Made by a program: the position numbers and the translations under genes
From: Syntrophobacterales bacterium
GTDB taxonomy: Bacteria > Desulfobacterota > Syntrophorhabdia > Syntrophorhabdales > WCHB1-27
Length of the DNA stretch: 5,615 bases
Assembly (NCBI GenBank): GCA_017881765.1
Contig: JADGQN010000329.1
Span: 1 to 5,615, forward strand
Reading direction: 5' to 3'
Notes under the pieces: generated by a model
Told to the model about the DNA's origin: nothing
Databases searched by the model: none
The model's input: the letters and a program-made list of their open reading frames with translations, nothing else
Part shown: one piece after another, positions 5,527-5,615 of the stretch
How positions within the stretch are numbered: position 1 is the stretch's first letter
How the letters are laid out: every line of letters begins with the position of its first letter

Positions 5527-5615
5527 ATGAGCGCAACAGATGAGATCCTGAACAAGTGTATCGGTGACGAGCCTCCATTTTGCCAAGTCGCCTGCCCCTT
5601 GCACCTTGACGTGAA
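5527..5615 (+). CDS. Fe-S/FAD-dependent oxidoreductase, N-terminal fragment (GltD/HdrA-like)
   Basis: Only the first 29 codons are present before the window ends. ATG 5527-5529 follows AAGGTGG (5517-5523) at a rather short spacing of 3 bases. The product starts MSATDEILNKCIGDEPPFCQ and continues with VACPLHLDV. The cysteines C11, C19 and C23, the last followed by proline (C-x3-C-P), resemble the N-terminal 4Fe-4S domain of glutamate synthase small subunit and dihydropyrimidine dehydrogenase-like proteins, which precedes an FAD/NAD(P)H module. Such proteins often lie beside cytoplasmic molybdopterin oxidoreductases and move electrons between them and NAD(P)H or ferredoxin. The divergent arrangement and the shared operator with the Mo/W enzyme support that role here. 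With so little sequence, the family call is moderate and the full domain content is unknown. Confidence 0.6.
   Translation, partial: MSATDEILNKCIGDEPPFCQVACPLHLDV

Noticed and set aside
1..5615. tRNA, rRNA, CRISPR array, insertion sequence or attachment site
   Set aside because: No cloverleaf, spaced repeats, transposase motifs or terminal inverted repeats were recognised on either strand by eye.

Overview
The window reads as a fragment of an anaerobic, probably Desulfobacterota-like (former Deltaproteobacteria) genome of medium GC. The reasons are the gene content: a UbiD-family decarboxylase, an FmdE-family protein, a cytoplasmic molybdopterin oxidoreductase, an Fe-S/FAD oxidoreductase and a branched-chain-amino-acid-type ABC binding protein. 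Canonical TTGACA promoters and strong Shine-Dalgarno sequences are also present. The taxonomic guess is inference. The first ~180-200 bases do not belong with the rest. They are much richer in GC and encode a piece of a FAD-linked oxidase of actinobacterial flavour, joined inside the ABC binding-protein gene, most likely by an assembly error.

Layout, left to right. (1) 1-198, plus strand: internal fragment of an FAD-binding (GlcD/D-lactate dehydrogenase-like) oxidase. (2) 179-565, minus strand: N-terminal part of a periplasmic ligand-binding protein with signal peptide, cut at the junction. (3) 566-831: divergent control region with two back-to-back promoters, a palindromic operator and a second palindrome. 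(4) 832-2427, plus strand: complete UbiD-family prFMN decarboxylase with all catalytic and metal-ligand residues. (5) 2452-2490: strong hairpin between convergent genes. (6) 2498-3109, minus strand: FmdE-family protein with zinc ribbon. (7) 3110-3241: structured leader with a long stem and a possible Moco/Tuco-type riboswitch. (8) 3242-5335, minus strand: 697-aa molybdopterin oxidoreductase. (9) 5336-5526: second divergent control region with two operators of the same type as in (3). (10) 5527-5615, plus strand: start of an Fe-S/FAD oxidoreductase that runs off the window.

How it may work together (inference). A ligand is captured by the ABC binding protein. The cytoplasmic Mo/W oxidoreductase probably exchanges electrons with the divergently transcribed Fe-S/FAD protein, which would link it to NAD(P)H or another low-potential carrier. 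The UbiD-like enzyme decarboxylates or carboxylates an aromatic or unsaturated acid. The binding protein, the Mo/W enzyme and the Fe-S/FAD protein share a 23-bp palindromic operator placed just downstream of the -10 element, so one repressor probably controls all three. The ubiD-like promoter lacks a good copy. The FmdE-like gene appears to have extra control at the RNA level through its leader. The substrate cannot be read from the sequence.
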